NCBI GenBank assembly: GCA_016874655.1
Contig: VGTO01000004.1
Location: forward strand, 1 to 43,771
Origin: Bacillota bacterium
GTDB lineage: Bacteria; Bacillota; Dethiobacteria; DTU022
Length of the DNA stretch: 43,771 nt
Reading direction: 5' to 3'
Shown: positions 17,944 through 27,528 of the stretch, in pieces
How positions within the stretch are numbered: position 1 is the stretch's first letter
How the letters are laid out: the number at the start of each line of letters is the position of its first letter
Program-made: the position numbers and the translations under genes
Notes under the pieces: model-generated
Told to the model about the DNA's origin: nothing
Databases searched by the model: none
The model's input: the letters and a program-made list of their open reading frames with translations, nothing else

Positions 17944-19389
17944 CTATATTCCTGATTTTTTTGCATCATTCCACCAATTATCCAGTTGATCAAGAGTAAA
18001 ATCAGTAAATATGTTACCGCTTTTTTCCACTTGTTCCATTACATACCTGAAACGGGAGATAAATTTACCCGTAGTCTTTCCCAAAGCCAGTTCAGGATTA
18101 ACCTTTAAAAACCGGGCCAGGTTGACCAGGGTAAAGAGAAAATCACCGAGTTCTTCTTCAATCGCTTCTTGCCCGCCTCTTTTGCAGGCCTCTTCGAGTT
18201 CAGACAGCTCTTCTCTGGCTTTCTCCAGCGGACCCTCAATCGTCGGCCAATCAAAACCAACCTTTGCGGCCTTTTTCTGAATTTTATAGGCCCTGAGTAA
18301 CGCCGGCAGCGCTTCGTCAACTTCTAGATAAAAGCTATTCTGCTCCTCCTTGCGCTCGACTGATTTTATTTCTTCCCACAGCAACTTTACCGCGTCAGCG
18401 TCAACGGCATTGCGATTCCCGAAAACATGGGGGTGTCTGCGAATCAACTTTTTTTTAATAGCCTCCACCACAGCATTAAAATCAAAGCGGTTTTCTTCGC
18501 GGCCAATCTGACTGTGGAAGATTACCTGGAGCAGAAGATCACCAAGCTCATCAACTAGTTCCTGGTCGTCCCCCCGGTCAATAGCAGCCACAACTTCATA
18601 GGCTTCTTCGATCAAATACTGTCTGAGACTATGGTGATCCTGCTTTCTGTCCCAGGGGCAGCCATCAGCAGCCCTCAACCGGGCCATGATCTCAATCAGT
18701 TCCCCGATGCTTTCCCCTTTAAAAGGAGATAAGTAGAGGGTGGTGTAGTGATCAAAAACAGCATAATGGTCTAAAACACACAGCTTTATTTCTTGCGTTC
18801 CGGCCCGGGTCATACCCGCGGCATTTACAATCAAAACGGGATAATCTTCAGGGTAAAGCTCAAGCAGCTTCAGCTTAACCCGCGAAGCAATCGCCTGATT
18901 ACAAACCTGAGCCAGAACCAAGTGGTTGCGGACCGGATCCTTCAGTTTTTCAATCGAAAGCGCATCAAGCACTGTTAAACCGTCAAGCAGGTCAAGCTTC
19001 AGCTGGCTGAGCAGCGGTTCTAAAAAGGAGAGCCCGGCAACCAGTTCGATTTTTATTCCTAAGCGGGGAGCGATCTGCCTCAGCCTTTCAACGGTTGCTT
19101 CACCAACGTTTGGATGGCCGGGAACAGCATAGCAGATCAGATCGTGCAGCTGACACTGCTTGATCAGGGTGCGGGTAATGGCGCGATAAACTTCTTCAAA
19201 ACTGTTCCCCTGATCATAGAGGTGATCAAAGGATCGGGCCTGTTCGCGCCGCGCAGCAATGTAGCGGGCAACGGGGTGTTTCAGGGTTCGTAGGAAAATA
19301 GGGCTACCCGAGGCCAGGTAACTTCGTGCCTCGACAGTCAGGTGCCGCGGACTACCCGGCCCGAGCCCGATTACTACTATTTTACCCAG
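17944..19389 (-). CDS. mazG: YabN-type fusion: tetrapyrrole methylase-like plus MazG pyrophosphohydrolase
   Basis: The listed ORF (GTG at 18972) covers only part of the gene. The same frame stays open to 19389 and encodes GKIVVIGLGPGSPRHLTVEA, ICYAVPGHPNVGEATVERL and ELVAGLSFLEPLL, the SAM-dependent tetrapyrrole methylase domain of YabN. The two MazG repeats follow (EEAYEVV...DELGD and EELSELEEA...EELGD), which hydrolyse NTPs. No ATG, GTG or TTG exists between the in-frame TGA and 18972; the best start is CTG at 19389, 10 nt after GGAG. That gives 481 aa, close to the 489 of B. subtilis YabN. It follows the spoVB-like stop by 16 bp, so translational coupling is likely. Non-AUG initiation is inferred. 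Confidence 0.88.
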   Translation of the reverse strand: MGKIVVIGLGPGSPRHLTVEARSYLASGSPIFLRTLKHPVARYIAARREQARSFDHLYDQGNSFEEVYRAITRTLIKQCQLHDLICYAVPGHPNVGEATVERLRQIAPRLGIKIELVAGLSFLEPLLSQLKLDLLDGLTVLDALSIEKLKDPVRNHLVLAQVCNQAIASRVKLKLLELYPEDYPVLIVNAAGMTRAGTQEIKLCVLDHYAVFDHYTTLYLSPFKGESIGELIEIMARLRAADGCPWDRKQDHHSLRQYLIEEAYEVVAAIDRGDDQELVDELGDLLLQVIFHSQIGREENRFDFNAVVEAIKKKLIRRHPHVFGNRNAVDADAVKLLWEEIKSVERKEEQNSFYLEVDEALPALLRAYKIQKKAAKVGFDWPTIEGPLEKAREELSELEEACKRGGQEAIEEELGDFLFTLVNLARFLKVNPELALGKTTGKFISRFRYVMEQVEKSGNIFTDFTLDQLDNWWNDAKKSGI

Positions 19390-19405
19390 GAAAGATCAAC
19401 TCCAA

Positions 19406-21037
19406 TCAAGAGATCCGCAGTAATCCATGACGGGTTAAAAACTTCTCCAGCGTCTGCCCAATATAGGGAACCATTAATAATTCCTCTCGTTTTATACCAC
19501 CAAGCAACAGTAGAGAGATCCCGAAAACAGCAATCCCAAGCAGAATAGCAATTAGCACAGCAAGAGCGTTTAAACGGCTTGCTGAAATAAGATCCCCGCC
19601 AATGTGCATAATGCCGCCGTAGCTAAAATAGACTACCACCGACATCAGGGCAGTGGCGATCAGAGGCAGAAATGCAAACTCACTCCAGTTGACCCGCCAG
19701 CCGCTGTAGCGCCTGACATGGTTGAGGTTAAGGATAGCCGCAACAATAAGACCAATTACGGAAGCCAGGGCTGCTCCCCCGACATTCAGGGCAGGGATTG
19801 CTGTCAGGTACCAGGCAAAGACAGTTTTAACCAGACCACCGTAAAACATATTTATAGCAGGCAGGATTGGTTTACCAAGGCCCTGGATCAAACCGGTTGT
19901 CGTTACGTAAAGGCAAAGTGGGATGACTGACCAGGACATGTAAGCCAGTGAGAAACCGGCCTCGGCATTATTAAAGAGCAACAGCGTAACCGGCTCAGCC
20001 AGCAGGAAAAGCCCTAAGGCAGAGGGGAGGGAAAAGAGGGCGGTTAGTTTAATAGCAATAGCGCTCCGACTCTGAATCAAAGCCCTGTTCTGTAGAGCAA
20101 AAGCTTCCGAGATTGCCGGAACCAGACTAATGCTGAGAGCCAGTGCCACTACATTGGGAAAATATACTACCGATCCGGCCATCCCGGTCAGCTGGCCATA
20201 AAGGGCCCTGGCTCTTTCCAAATCGAAACCGGCAGCGAGCAGCTGCCGCGGAACTATCGCCAGATCGATCATCGTAATCAGGGGAATCACCAGGCCGCCA
20301 ATAGTGACGGGTATCGCGAGAGTAAGGATCCGGTTAATGATCCTCCTAACCGATTCCGGGTGATGTTCAGTTTGCTGCTTTCCTAAAACCTGCAAAGCAA
20401 CACGTTTATTAAAGTAGAAAACAGCGAGCAGCAGCAGCCCAGCCAAGCCTCCGGCTGCTGCGCCCGAGGTGGCTCCGGCCGCTGCATATTCAAGACCGGC
20501 AGGGATCAGAAGCAGCACCAAAGCGATAGAAAAACCGACCCGTACCAGCTGTTCAAGGAGTTGTGAAACTGCTGTCGGAACCATATTCTGCTGCCCCTGA
20601 AAAAACCCCCGCAGCGAAGCCATGATTGTAACAAAAAAGATTGCCGGCGATATAGCCATCAATGGATATAGTGCCTTGGCATCTCTGATCAGTGTCAGTG
20701 AAATATACTGAGCACCGAGCAGCATAACCAGGGTGATCACTAAGCCACTTAGGGCCAAGAGAAAAAAGGCAATCTTAAAAACCCGCTGCGCCTCAAGGTA
20801 GTCATTCAGGGCTATTTTTTCAGCCATGATTTTGGAAAGGGCAACGGGAATGCCAGCTGTTGACAAGACCAAGAGGGTGGAATAGATCGGGTATGCATAC
20901 TGATAAAGACCGATGCCCTCGTCGCCAAGAATTGCTGCCAGGACCACTCTGAAAACCGCCCCGATCACCCGGGCAGCAATCCCGGTTACAGCCAGAATTG
21001 CGGCGCCCCTGACAAAAATTCTGTTGCTGTTGGACAA
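19406..21037 (-). CDS. SpoVB/YabM-like lipid flippase (MVF/PST family)
   Basis: Polytopic protein of 543 aa with about 14 membrane segments, related to MurJ, SpoVB and Wzx flippases that move lipid-linked sugars across the membrane. Family features are the N-terminal FVRGAAILAVTGIAARVIGA, LRGFFQGQQNMVPTAVSQLL near residue 143 and the FNNAEAGFSLAYMS region. TTG start. Its position between mfd and yabN matches B. subtilis yabM, but the spoVT gene usually found between mfd and yabM is missing. Cell-wall precursor transport is as plausible as a spore role. Confidence 0.88.
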   Translation of the reverse strand: MSNSNRIFVRGAAILAVTGIAARVIGAVFRVVLAAILGDEGIGLYQYAYPIYSTLLVLSTAGIPVALSKIMAEKIALNDYLEAQRVFKIAFFLLALSGLVITLVMLLGAQYISLTLIRDAKALYPLMAISPAIFFVTIMASLRGFFQGQQNMVPTAVSQLLEQLVRVGFSIALVLLLIPAGLEYAAAGATSGAAAGGLAGLLLLAVFYFNKRVALQVLGKQQTEHHPESVRRIINRILTLAIPVTIGGLVIPLITMIDLAIVPRQLLAAGFDLERARALYGQLTGMAGSVVYFPNVVALALSISLVPAISEAFALQNRALIQSRSAIAIKLTALFSLPSALGLFLLAEPVTLLLFNNAEAGFSLAYMSWSVIPLCLYVTTTGLIQGLGKPILPAINMFYGGLVKTVFAWYLTAIPALNVGGAALASVIGLIVAAILNLNHVRRYSGWRVNWSEFAFLPLIATALMSVVVYFSYGGIMHIGGDLISASRLNALAVLIAILLGIAVFGISLLLLGGIKREELLMVPYIGQTLEKFLTRHGLLRIS

Positions 21038-21136
21038 AAAGTAAACCTGCCTTTGTTAGTCTTGTGTTGTATTATATCAGGTTCAAGGTGGCCAGTCAGC
21101 AAAAGGTCAGAGAGCCACCTGATCATCACCACTGGT

Positions 21137-24100
21137 TCAGGCCGGTCTTAAAGCCAGAATGCTTTCAATTTCGGCCAGCAGATTCTCGAGAAAAGCGGTT
21201 CCTTCCGGCAGCCCGGTAATTTTTACCTGAAGCGGTCTTAGTCCGGTTACGGTCATTCGCTTGGCCAGATGCGATGGGTGTAGTTCGAGCATGGATGGAT
21301 TCATGGTGGTGGCACTGCTAAATTCCAGCACAACACTGTTTTTTCGGCGGCTGATCAGCAAAATCTCGGCCTCAGCCGCTCTGACCCTGATCCGAGCCAC
21401 TTGAAGTAGCAATTTGCCCGGCTCAGGCGGCGAAGCGAAGCGATCAAGCAGCTCTTCTTCAATTTCGGACAATTCTTCAAGGCTGACCGCACTATAGATT
21501 TTCTGGTAGAAATCAATCTTCTGATCCTGGGCTGCGATATAAGAAGAGGGCAGGAAAGCGCTTATATTCAACTCCAGGCGCGGCTCAACCTTTGTTTCGA
21601 CTTTTACATTTTTCAAGAGCGCTACTGCCTGATCAAGCATTCGCACGTAGAGATCAAAACCGACAGCTGCGATAAAGCCATGTTGCTCAGAGCCGAGGAT
21701 ATTACCGGCGCCCCTGATTTCCAGATCACGCAGGGCAATCTTAAACCCGGAGCCCAGTTCGGTAAAATCCCTTATCGCTTTTAGTCTTTTGCGAGCCGCT
21801 TCGTTGATCAGTTTATCTTTACGGTAAGTGAGGTAGGCATAGGCGAGACGGCTGGAACGCCCAACCCGCCCCCGGATCTGGTAGAGCTGGGCCAGGCCAA
21901 AGCGGTCGGCATCAAAGACAATCAGAGTATTGACGTTGGGAATATCCAATCCCGATTCAATGATCGTTGAACTGACCAGGATCTGGTAGTGTCCTTCCTG
22001 AAAATCGACCATTACTTTTTCGAGTCTCGCTTCAGGCATCTGGCCATGCCCGACAGCGACTGCAGCTGAAGGGAAAAGCTGTGCTATACTCTCGGCGTAG
22101 GCATCAATCTGCTGTACCCGGTTGAATACTATAAAGACCTGGCCCTGCCGGCTTAATTCACGCTGGACTACTTCCCGAATCAGGGTTTCCGAGTATTCGA
22201 GCACATAGGTCTGCACCGGAAAGCGATCTTCGGGCGGGGTGTCGATAATACTTAAGTCCCGGGCACCGGCCAGGGATAGGTGGAGAGTGCGGGGAATCGG
22301 CGTTGCTGTCATAGCCAGGGTATCAACATCAAGGCGCATTTTCTTGATCTTCTCTTTCTGACGCACCCCAAAACGCTGCTCTTCATCAATAATCAGGAGT
22401 CCCAGATCATGAAAGCGTAAATCTTTAGCCAGCAGGCGATGGGTGCCGATGACCAGATCAATCTTGCCGGCAGCAATTTTAGCAAAAATCTCCTTTTGTC
22501 TGGCCGGTGGGACAAACCGGCTGAGCTGGGCAATTTGCACCGGAAAACCCTCAAAACGTTCCTGGAAAGTGCGATAGTGTTGCTGGGCCAGCACCGTGGT
22601 TGGCACCATAATCGCCACCTGCTTGCCTTCCAGGACCACTTTGAAAGCAGCCCGCATCGCCACCTCGGTTTTGCCATAACCCACATCTCCGCAGATCAGG
22701 CGATCCATGGGGTGCTCTTTTTCCAGGTCAGCCTTTACTTCATTAATTGCCTGCAGCTGATCCGGAGTCTCTTCAAAGGGAAAGCGAGCTTCAAACTCTT
22801 GCTGCCAGGGATGATCCGGGCCAAAGCTGTAGCCCTTTGCCGCGTGTCTGGCGGCATAGAGCTCCAGCAGCTCGCGAGCCAGATTTTCAACCGACTCGGT
22901 AACTTTGCTTTTTATCCGCTGCCACTCCGCTCCACCAAGACTATGAAGGTGCGGAGCCGGACTGTCGCCTCCGGAATACTTACGAATCAGACTAACCTGA
23001 TCAATGGGAATATAGAGTTTGTCTGTTCCCCGGTATTTTAGCAGTAAATAGTCCCGCTCGACCCCACTTACTGCCAGAGTCTGAATACCCTGAAATTGCC
23101 CTATGCCGTGCTGCTCGTGAACCACATAATCCCCTGTAGAAAGCTCTTTGTAGCTGCTAAGCAGGGTTCCCTCGCGCGTGCTGATCCTTCTCTTCTTCTT
23201 TCTTCCGGGCAGCAGGTTCTGTTCGGTAACGAGCGCCATCTGCAGGGCAGGGATGATAAAACCATCATCGGGAGCAGCACTCATCCTGATGCAATCAGGA
23301 GCACCCGGCAGTTGCTCTGTCAGCAAGCCGACCAGACGATTGACCCTCTCTTCGCTTGCGGCGGCCAGGTAAACCTGATACTGCTTTTGTTGCCAGTTTT
23401 GCAGATCTGTTTGGAACAGCTTCCACTGCCCGTGATAGTGGGCAGCGCTTATTAGATCAAGATTATATGATGCAGAAAATTTTATGATTGCTGAACTGTC
23501 AGCAATGGCATTTAAAGCGATGAGGTGACCGCTGTAGCGGGCCAATAACTGATCGAAACTCCAGAGCAGGTTTAAGTTTTCTCCAAACAGCATTCCTGCT
23601 GCATAAGAGTCACTAAAAAACTGTTTTAAATCTGCGCTCAGGGTCTTTTCTTTTTGCTGTAATAGCATTGTCTCTTCTAGGACCAACAAAGAAGACCCGG
23701 GTAAATAATCAAGCAGGGTGGCGCCTGCACCAAAAAAATAGGAGAAGTAACCGGTTAGCAGATCAAGCCCTTCCGGGGAAGCCAACCGCTCTAAGTCGCG
23801 ACCGACCTGCTGGTTTAGCCTGGCAGCAGTTTCTCTTTCACCACGCTTACGCAGCTTCGAGAGGGCTTGATCAAGATCGCTTTTAATCAGGGGCGCGACT
23901 TTTTGATAGTGATCTTCATTGAGCATCAGTTCGCGGGCCGGCGCGATCAAGACCGCATTAATTATTTCGATGGAGCGCTGGTTTTGGGGATCGTAAAATC
24001 GAATTGATTCCAGGTTATTGTCAAAGAGCTCCAGGCGTACCGGTCTGCCCAGGCCAGGCGAAAAGATGTCAACAATATTCCCGCGGGCGCTAAACTGCCC

Positions 24101-24622
24101 GGGCACCTCCGTCAACGAGCTTCTTTCATACCCCCTGGCGACCAGTCCGCCAATCAGATCTTCGCGATTTAAAAGATCACCACTTTTTATCTTAAGCGTC
24201 AGATTCAGCCAATCAGCGGGGGGCAAGTTTCTGCTTAAAAGGGCGGCCAGCGGCGCAACGTAAATCCCAGTGGCACCTCCAAGCAACCATTGCATAAACT
24301 TAAGCCTCTGATGTTGGATCTCTTCACTGCGTGACAAGATCGTGGGGCTGACAAAAAGCTCCCGAGCCGGAAGCAGCATTACCTGCCCGGGCAAAAAAGC
24401 CTCGAGGTTGGTAAAAGCCTTTTCAGCGCCTGCCTGGTCGGCTGTGACCAGCAGCAGAGGACGACCTGAATAGTGGCCCAGGGCAGAGAGAAAAAAATCA
24501 CCGGCACTGCCTTCAATGCCATGAAATTCAACCCGGTAACCGGTCTTTTTATTTAAGTGATCAAGCAGGAATGTAAACTGCTCATCTTTGAGCCAGAGGG
24601 CTAACAATTCTGTAAGCTGCAA
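21137..24622 (-). CDS. mfd: Transcription-repair coupling factor
   Basis: SF2 translocase that removes stalled RNA polymerase and recruits UvrA. N-terminal UvrB-like domain, RNAP-interaction domain near residue 470 (STGDYVVHEQHGIGQFQGIQ), Walker A GDVGYGKTEVAMRAAFK near 618, DEEQRFGV near 720, TRG region and a C-terminal domain are all in place. The listed ORF starts at 24706, but its first 28 residues do not resemble Mfd. TTG at 24622 lies 7 nt after AAGGAG and gives 1161 aa, close to the 1177 of B. subtilis. A perfect hairpin lies 40 bp upstream. Confidence 0.96.
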   Translation of the reverse strand: MQLTELLALWLKDEQFTFLLDHLNKKTGYRVEFHGIEGSAGDFFLSALGHYSGRPLLLVTADQAGAEKAFTNLEAFLPGQVMLLPARELFVSPTILSRSEEIQHQRLKFMQWLLGGATGIYVAPLAALLSRNLPPADWLNLTLKIKSGDLLNREDLIGGLVARGYERSSLTEVPGQFSARGNIVDIFSPGLGRPVRLELFDNNLESIRFYDPQNQRSIEIINAVLIAPARELMLNEDHYQKVAPLIKSDLDQALSKLRKRGERETAARLNQQVGRDLERLASPEGLDLLTGYFSYFFGAGATLLDYLPGSSLLVLEETMLLQQKEKTLSADLKQFFSDSYAAGMLFGENLNLLWSFDQLLARYSGHLIALNAIADSSAIIKFSASYNLDLISAAHYHGQWKLFQTDLQNWQQKQYQVYLAAASEERVNRLVGLLTEQLPGAPDCIRMSAAPDDGFIIPALQMALVTEQNLLPGRKKKRRISTREGTLLSSYKELSTGDYVVHEQHGIGQFQGIQTLAVSGVERDYLLLKYRGTDKLYIPIDQVSLIRKYSGGDSPAPHLHSLGGAEWQRIKSKVTESVENLARELLELYAARHAAKGYSFGPDHPWQQEFEARFPFEETPDQLQAINEVKADLEKEHPMDRLICGDVGYGKTEVAMRAAFKVVLEGKQVAIMVPTTVLAQQHYRTFQERFEGFPVQIAQLSRFVPPARQKEIFAKIAAGKIDLVIGTHRLLAKDLRFHDLGLLIIDEEQRFGVRQKEKIKKMRLDVDTLAMTATPIPRTLHLSLAGARDLSIIDTPPEDRFPVQTYVLEYSETLIREVVQRELSRQGQVFIVFNRVQQIDAYAESIAQLFPSAAVAVGHGQMPEARLEKVMVDFQEGHYQILVSSTIIESGLDIPNVNTLIVFDADRFGLAQLYQIRGRVGRSSRLAYAYLTYRKDKLINEAARKRLKAIRDFTELGSGFKIALRDLEIRGAGNILGSEQHGFIAAVGFDLYVRMLDQAVALLKNVKVETKVEPRLELNISAFLPSSYIAAQDQKIDFYQKIYSAVSLEELSEIEEELLDRFASPPEPGKLLLQVARIRVRAAEAEILLISRRKNSVVLEFSSATTMNPSMLELHPSHLAKRMTVTGLRPLQVKITGLPEGTAFLENLLAEIESILALRPA

Positions 24623-24664
24623 ACGGTTACTCCTTTCTGCGGTGGTAATGGCGTACAGCAGAAG

Positions 24665-24688
24665 AGGGGAAAATAATAATTTTCCCCT
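24665..24688. repeat. Perfect 10-bp hairpin in the mfd leader
   Basis: AGGGGAAAAT-AATA-ATTTTCCCCT, 43 bp upstream of the inferred mfd start. It may terminate or attenuate transcription entering mfd, or act as an operator. Confidence 0.5.
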
Positions 24689-24818
24689 GATCAGCTGTTG
24701 GAACAATTTTAACCAAGATCAGACCAAACCACTTCAACCGCAGTAAATACTTTAGTAAAAAGCAGTTTTCCCGGGTGGCGACCGTAAAATGTCTGACCCA
24801 GTTTAGAAATAAAAAAGC

Positions 24819-26000
24819 TTAGACTTCAACTGCTGCTGCCTGCTGGTTCATCTTTTTCTTCCTCACAATCAGGAAGTAAGTAAATACTCCGGCCAAGACA
24901 AGCAGCGCAATAGCCAGCAAGGGCCGATAAAAGATCCAGGCAATGGCGATGACCACAAAAGTCAGGATTATGGCGATCAACCCGGCGATTAAGCCAATCC
25001 CCGATGATAGCAAACGGCCGAGAAACGGCAAGACCACCCCAACAGTAGCTAAAGGCTTCAGTATTGTGTTGAGACCGATGAAAAAGAGGAAAAAGCCGAG
25101 GACTCTGAAGATCCAGGTCCGTAATACATTGGCCGCCTTGGCTGCTTCTATCATCTCTTCAGCAGAATGCATTCCCGGTCTTAAGATCTCGATCGTTGTA
25201 TTCTGTTCCGTTCGGAAAGGACCAATCTGTCCATTCATCACCCGGCCTAAGACCGATACCTGACCCGGTACCGCGTACTGGTGTGAAATTCTAACATCAC
25301 CGATCTGCGGAGTGCCGGGATTACCGATATAAATCTGGTTTTTGGAAATAGCTGCTTTTTCTAAGATGGGCTCGGGGATGTTCGCCAGGTCAGGATTGGT
25401 ATAATCAATAGGCTGGTTGGCCGAAATCTGACCGATCAGGCCTGGCGATAGAGTATAGGCGCCAATCATTACTAGTTGGACAGACCAGGACTGTCCCTGG
25501 TAAGGCATCTGGGCCGGATTGGCATTTCTGGTTCTGGCCTCGGGATCTTTAAAAGATGAAGACTGAATCAGCGATGAAGACCATACCGGCTCGTAGGTGT
25601 ATGTAGTGGTTGTTTCCTCGGTTCCGCCTACCTTTTCAACCGTTTCGGTGGTGGCGATCTCTTTCCACTGGTACATCTCAACCTGGCGGACAAGATGGAT
25701 CGCACCTATGCTGACTCCCAGTTCACTATCCACTAAAATTTCCGGGGTGGAGGTTTCACCGATGCCGTGAACAAACTGGCCTTCCATCTCCGGCGCCAGG
25801 CTATTCAGATCTGCCGCCACAACGCTGCCGGCACCCTCTTCCAAGCCTTTATAGACTCTTACAGCATAACCCTCATTAATCCATAACACCGGAAAAGCTG
25901 CAATAAAGAGGATTAATCCGATTAGGACTCCTTTAATCGAGCCCATCATCCGGTTACCGTAATTTTGTTTGGTAACCACCTTATATGGTTGATTAGCCAT
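24819..26000 (-). CDS. TMEM43-family membrane protein
   Basis: 393-aa protein matching the TMEM43 (LUMA, DUF1625) family, best known from an animal inner-nuclear-membrane protein and patchily present in bacteria. Architecture: N-terminal membrane helix GVLIGLILFIAAFPVLWINEG with the family's WINEG motif, a large extracytoplasmic domain of about 230 residues (including RQVEMYQWKE), then three or four C-terminal helices from about 305. ATG at 26000 behind GGGAGGGG removes seven residues from the listed ORF. Function in bacteria is unknown. It sits between mfd and the sigma-54 island, divergent from the latter. Confidence 0.8.
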   Translation of the reverse strand: MANQPYKVVTKQNYGNRMMGSIKGVLIGLILFIAAFPVLWINEGYAVRVYKGLEEGAGSVVAADLNSLAPEMEGQFVHGIGETSTPEILVDSELGVSIGAIHLVRQVEMYQWKEIATTETVEKVGGTEETTTTYTYEPVWSSSLIQSSSFKDPEARTRNANPAQMPYQGQSWSVQLVMIGAYTLSPGLIGQISANQPIDYTNPDLANIPEPILEKAAISKNQIYIGNPGTPQIGDVRISHQYAVPGQVSVLGRVMNGQIGPFRTEQNTTIEILRPGMHSAEEMIEAAKAANVLRTWIFRVLGFFLFFIGLNTILKPLATVGVVLPFLGRLLSSGIGLIAGLIAIILTFVVIAIAWIFYRPLLAIALLVLAGVFTYFLIVRKKKMNQQAAAVEV

Positions 26001-26149
26001 AGAAACCCCTCCCTTTATCAATAATTATTATAATGTAACAGGCCGCTAATCCTTGGACAACAAAGGAATCAGGGATTCTGATGACAAGATGATACCACGG
26101 CAGAAGAGCGCAAAGCAAGCTGAACTTATGCAAATTTGGGAAGTTACTG

Positions 26150-26194
26150 ACCTGTTTACCTGACAAACAAATGAAGGTAGCAAATGTTACCTGA
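26150..26194. promoter_or_regulatory. Candidate upstream activator sites for the sigma-54 promoter
   Basis: TTACCTGA occurs twice (26156-26163 and 26187-26194), 31 bp apart, near three helical turns. Overlapping symmetry elements are TGTTT-N7-AAACA and AGGTA-N8-TACCT (26175-26192). They lie about 150-190 bp upstream of the predicted start site, the usual distance for NtrC-type activators. Confidence 0.4.
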
Positions 26195-26320
26195 TTACGT
26201 CACATTAATACCGTATCCATTCTACAATCAGCAATAAGTTCAAGCATAACAGCATCGCCACAGTGAGCCAGGCCGAAGCAGGCCAGTGTTTACTAGTAAA
26301 TTTATTAAAGGATTGCTAGT

Positions 26321-26336
26321 TGGCACAAAGATTGCT
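26321..26336 (+). promoter_or_regulatory. Sigma-54 (RpoN) promoter of the FNT operon
   Basis: TGGCACAAAGATTGCT matches the -24/-12 consensus TGGCAC-N5-TTGCW exactly, with GG and GC separated by 10 nt. Predicted start near 26346, leader about 48 nt to the FNT ATG. The operon it drives ends in a sigma-54 activator gene. Confidence 0.88.
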
Positions 26337-26393
26337 TAAGTATGTTTCAGCAAGATTAATATGACGCAGCGAGAGAGAAAGGAGGCAATAACA

Positions 26394-27491
26394 ATGATCG
26401 ACAAGTGCGCATTCTGGAACGAATACGATTCAACAGCAGGGCATATCTGCTACTGTGAACTGGCCGCTTTTAACCGTCCGGTTAACCCTAATTTTCTGGA
26501 GGCCATCGGCTGCTCCAAAGAAAAACGGGTTGAATGCATGAAAACGATGGTGTATGCAACCGGAGCCGGGTTGGTCCCCGCAGAGCTGCCTGCACCAGTG
26601 TCTGCTCCCGCCACAGTTACCACACCGGTATTGTCCTGCGACCCGCCTGCAGAAATTGCCAAGACAGTGGTCGGAGTTGCTCAGAAAAAGGTTGCTACAG
26701 CAATTCCAGCCCTGATGATGTTGGCTATTCTCGCCGGTGCTTACATCGCCATGGGAGCAGTACTCTTTACCATTGTCACCAATGACTTAGCCTTATACAT
26801 TGGTGACGGCCTGAGCCGCCTGGTTGGGGGAGTTGCTTTTTCCCTGGGACTGATTCTGGTCGTATTGGGAGGAGCCGAATTATTCACCGGTAATAATTTG
26901 CTGGTCGCCGGCTATCTCGACAAAAAACTTAGCGGCAGACAGGTTCTTACCAACTGGTTCTGGGTTTATCTGTTCAACTTTGTTGGAGCCCTGGTGATCG
27001 TAGTGCTCTTTTACTACTCAGGGATCTGGAAAGCCAATGACGGAGGAGTAGTGACCAGAATCATTAACATCGCCGTGGCTAAGAGCAGCCTGACCTGGAG
27101 CGAGGCCCTGTTCAGGGGCATCCTCTGCAATTGGCTGGTCTGCCTGGCGGTCTGGCTTTCGCTGGCCGGCAAAGATGCAATCAGCAAGATTTTGGGAATC
27201 ATGATTCCGATCAGCGCTTTTGTCGCGGCCGGATTCGAACACTCGATTGCTAACATGTACTTCATTCCAATGGGTTTGATGCTGAAAAGCAGTGCTTTAG
27301 CCCAGGGACTTTTCACGCCGGCCGTGCTGCAGAGTTTGAGCTGGCAGGCTTTCTTCATCAACAACCTGGTACCGGTAACTATCGGCAACATTATCGGCGG
27401 AGTAGTCTTCGTGGCGATCGCCTACTGGACCTGCTATCTACGGCCACTGATGTCGAAAGAGATTGCCGTCAGTGCAAAGTTGCATATTTAA
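26394..27491 (+). CDS. Formate/nitrite transporter family channel with N-terminal Cys-rich domain
   Basis: Pentameric FNT-family anion channel for formate or related small anions. The membrane part (residues about 100-355) has the omega-loop GGAELFTGN (Thr165), LCNWLVCLAVW (near 244), the central-His motif GFEHSIANMYFIPMG (His283) and the C-terminal TIGNIIGG, close to FocA. Unusually, residues 1-65 form a hydrophilic extension with Cys5, Cys21, Cys40 and Cys48 (plus Cys19), followed by an Ala/Pro linker. FNT proteins normally start directly with a short amphipathic helix. The same domain is encoded alone by the next gene. ATG at 26394 follows AGGAGG at 8 nt; product 365 aa. Transcribed from a sigma-54 promoter. 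Formate rather than nitrite is an inference from FocA-like motifs and nearby fhs. Confidence 0.92.
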   Translation: MIDKCAFWNEYDSTAGHICYCELAAFNRPVNPNFLEAIGCSKEKRVECMKTMVYATGAGLVPAELPAPVSAPATVTTPVLSCDPPAEIAKTVVGVAQKKVATAIPALMMLAILAGAYIAMGAVLFTIVTNDLALYIGDGLSRLVGGVAFSLGLILVVLGGAELFTGNNLLVAGYLDKKLSGRQVLTNWFWVYLFNFVGALVIVVLFYYSGIWKANDGGVVTRIINIAVAKSSLTWSEALFRGILCNWLVCLAVWLSLAGKDAISKILGIMIPISAFVAAGFEHSIANMYFIPMGLMLKSSALAQGLFTPAVLQSLSWQAFFINNLVPVTIGNIIGGVVFVAIAYWTCYLRPLMSKEIAVSAKLHI

Positions 27492-27528
27492 GGTGGCGCC
27501 GGAAAAGATAATTTAGGGAGTGAGAATT

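Noticed and set aside
22439-23041. 200-codon plus-strand ORF opposite mfd
   Set aside because: Shadow of a highly conserved helicase gene on the other strand; no SD and no family resemblance.
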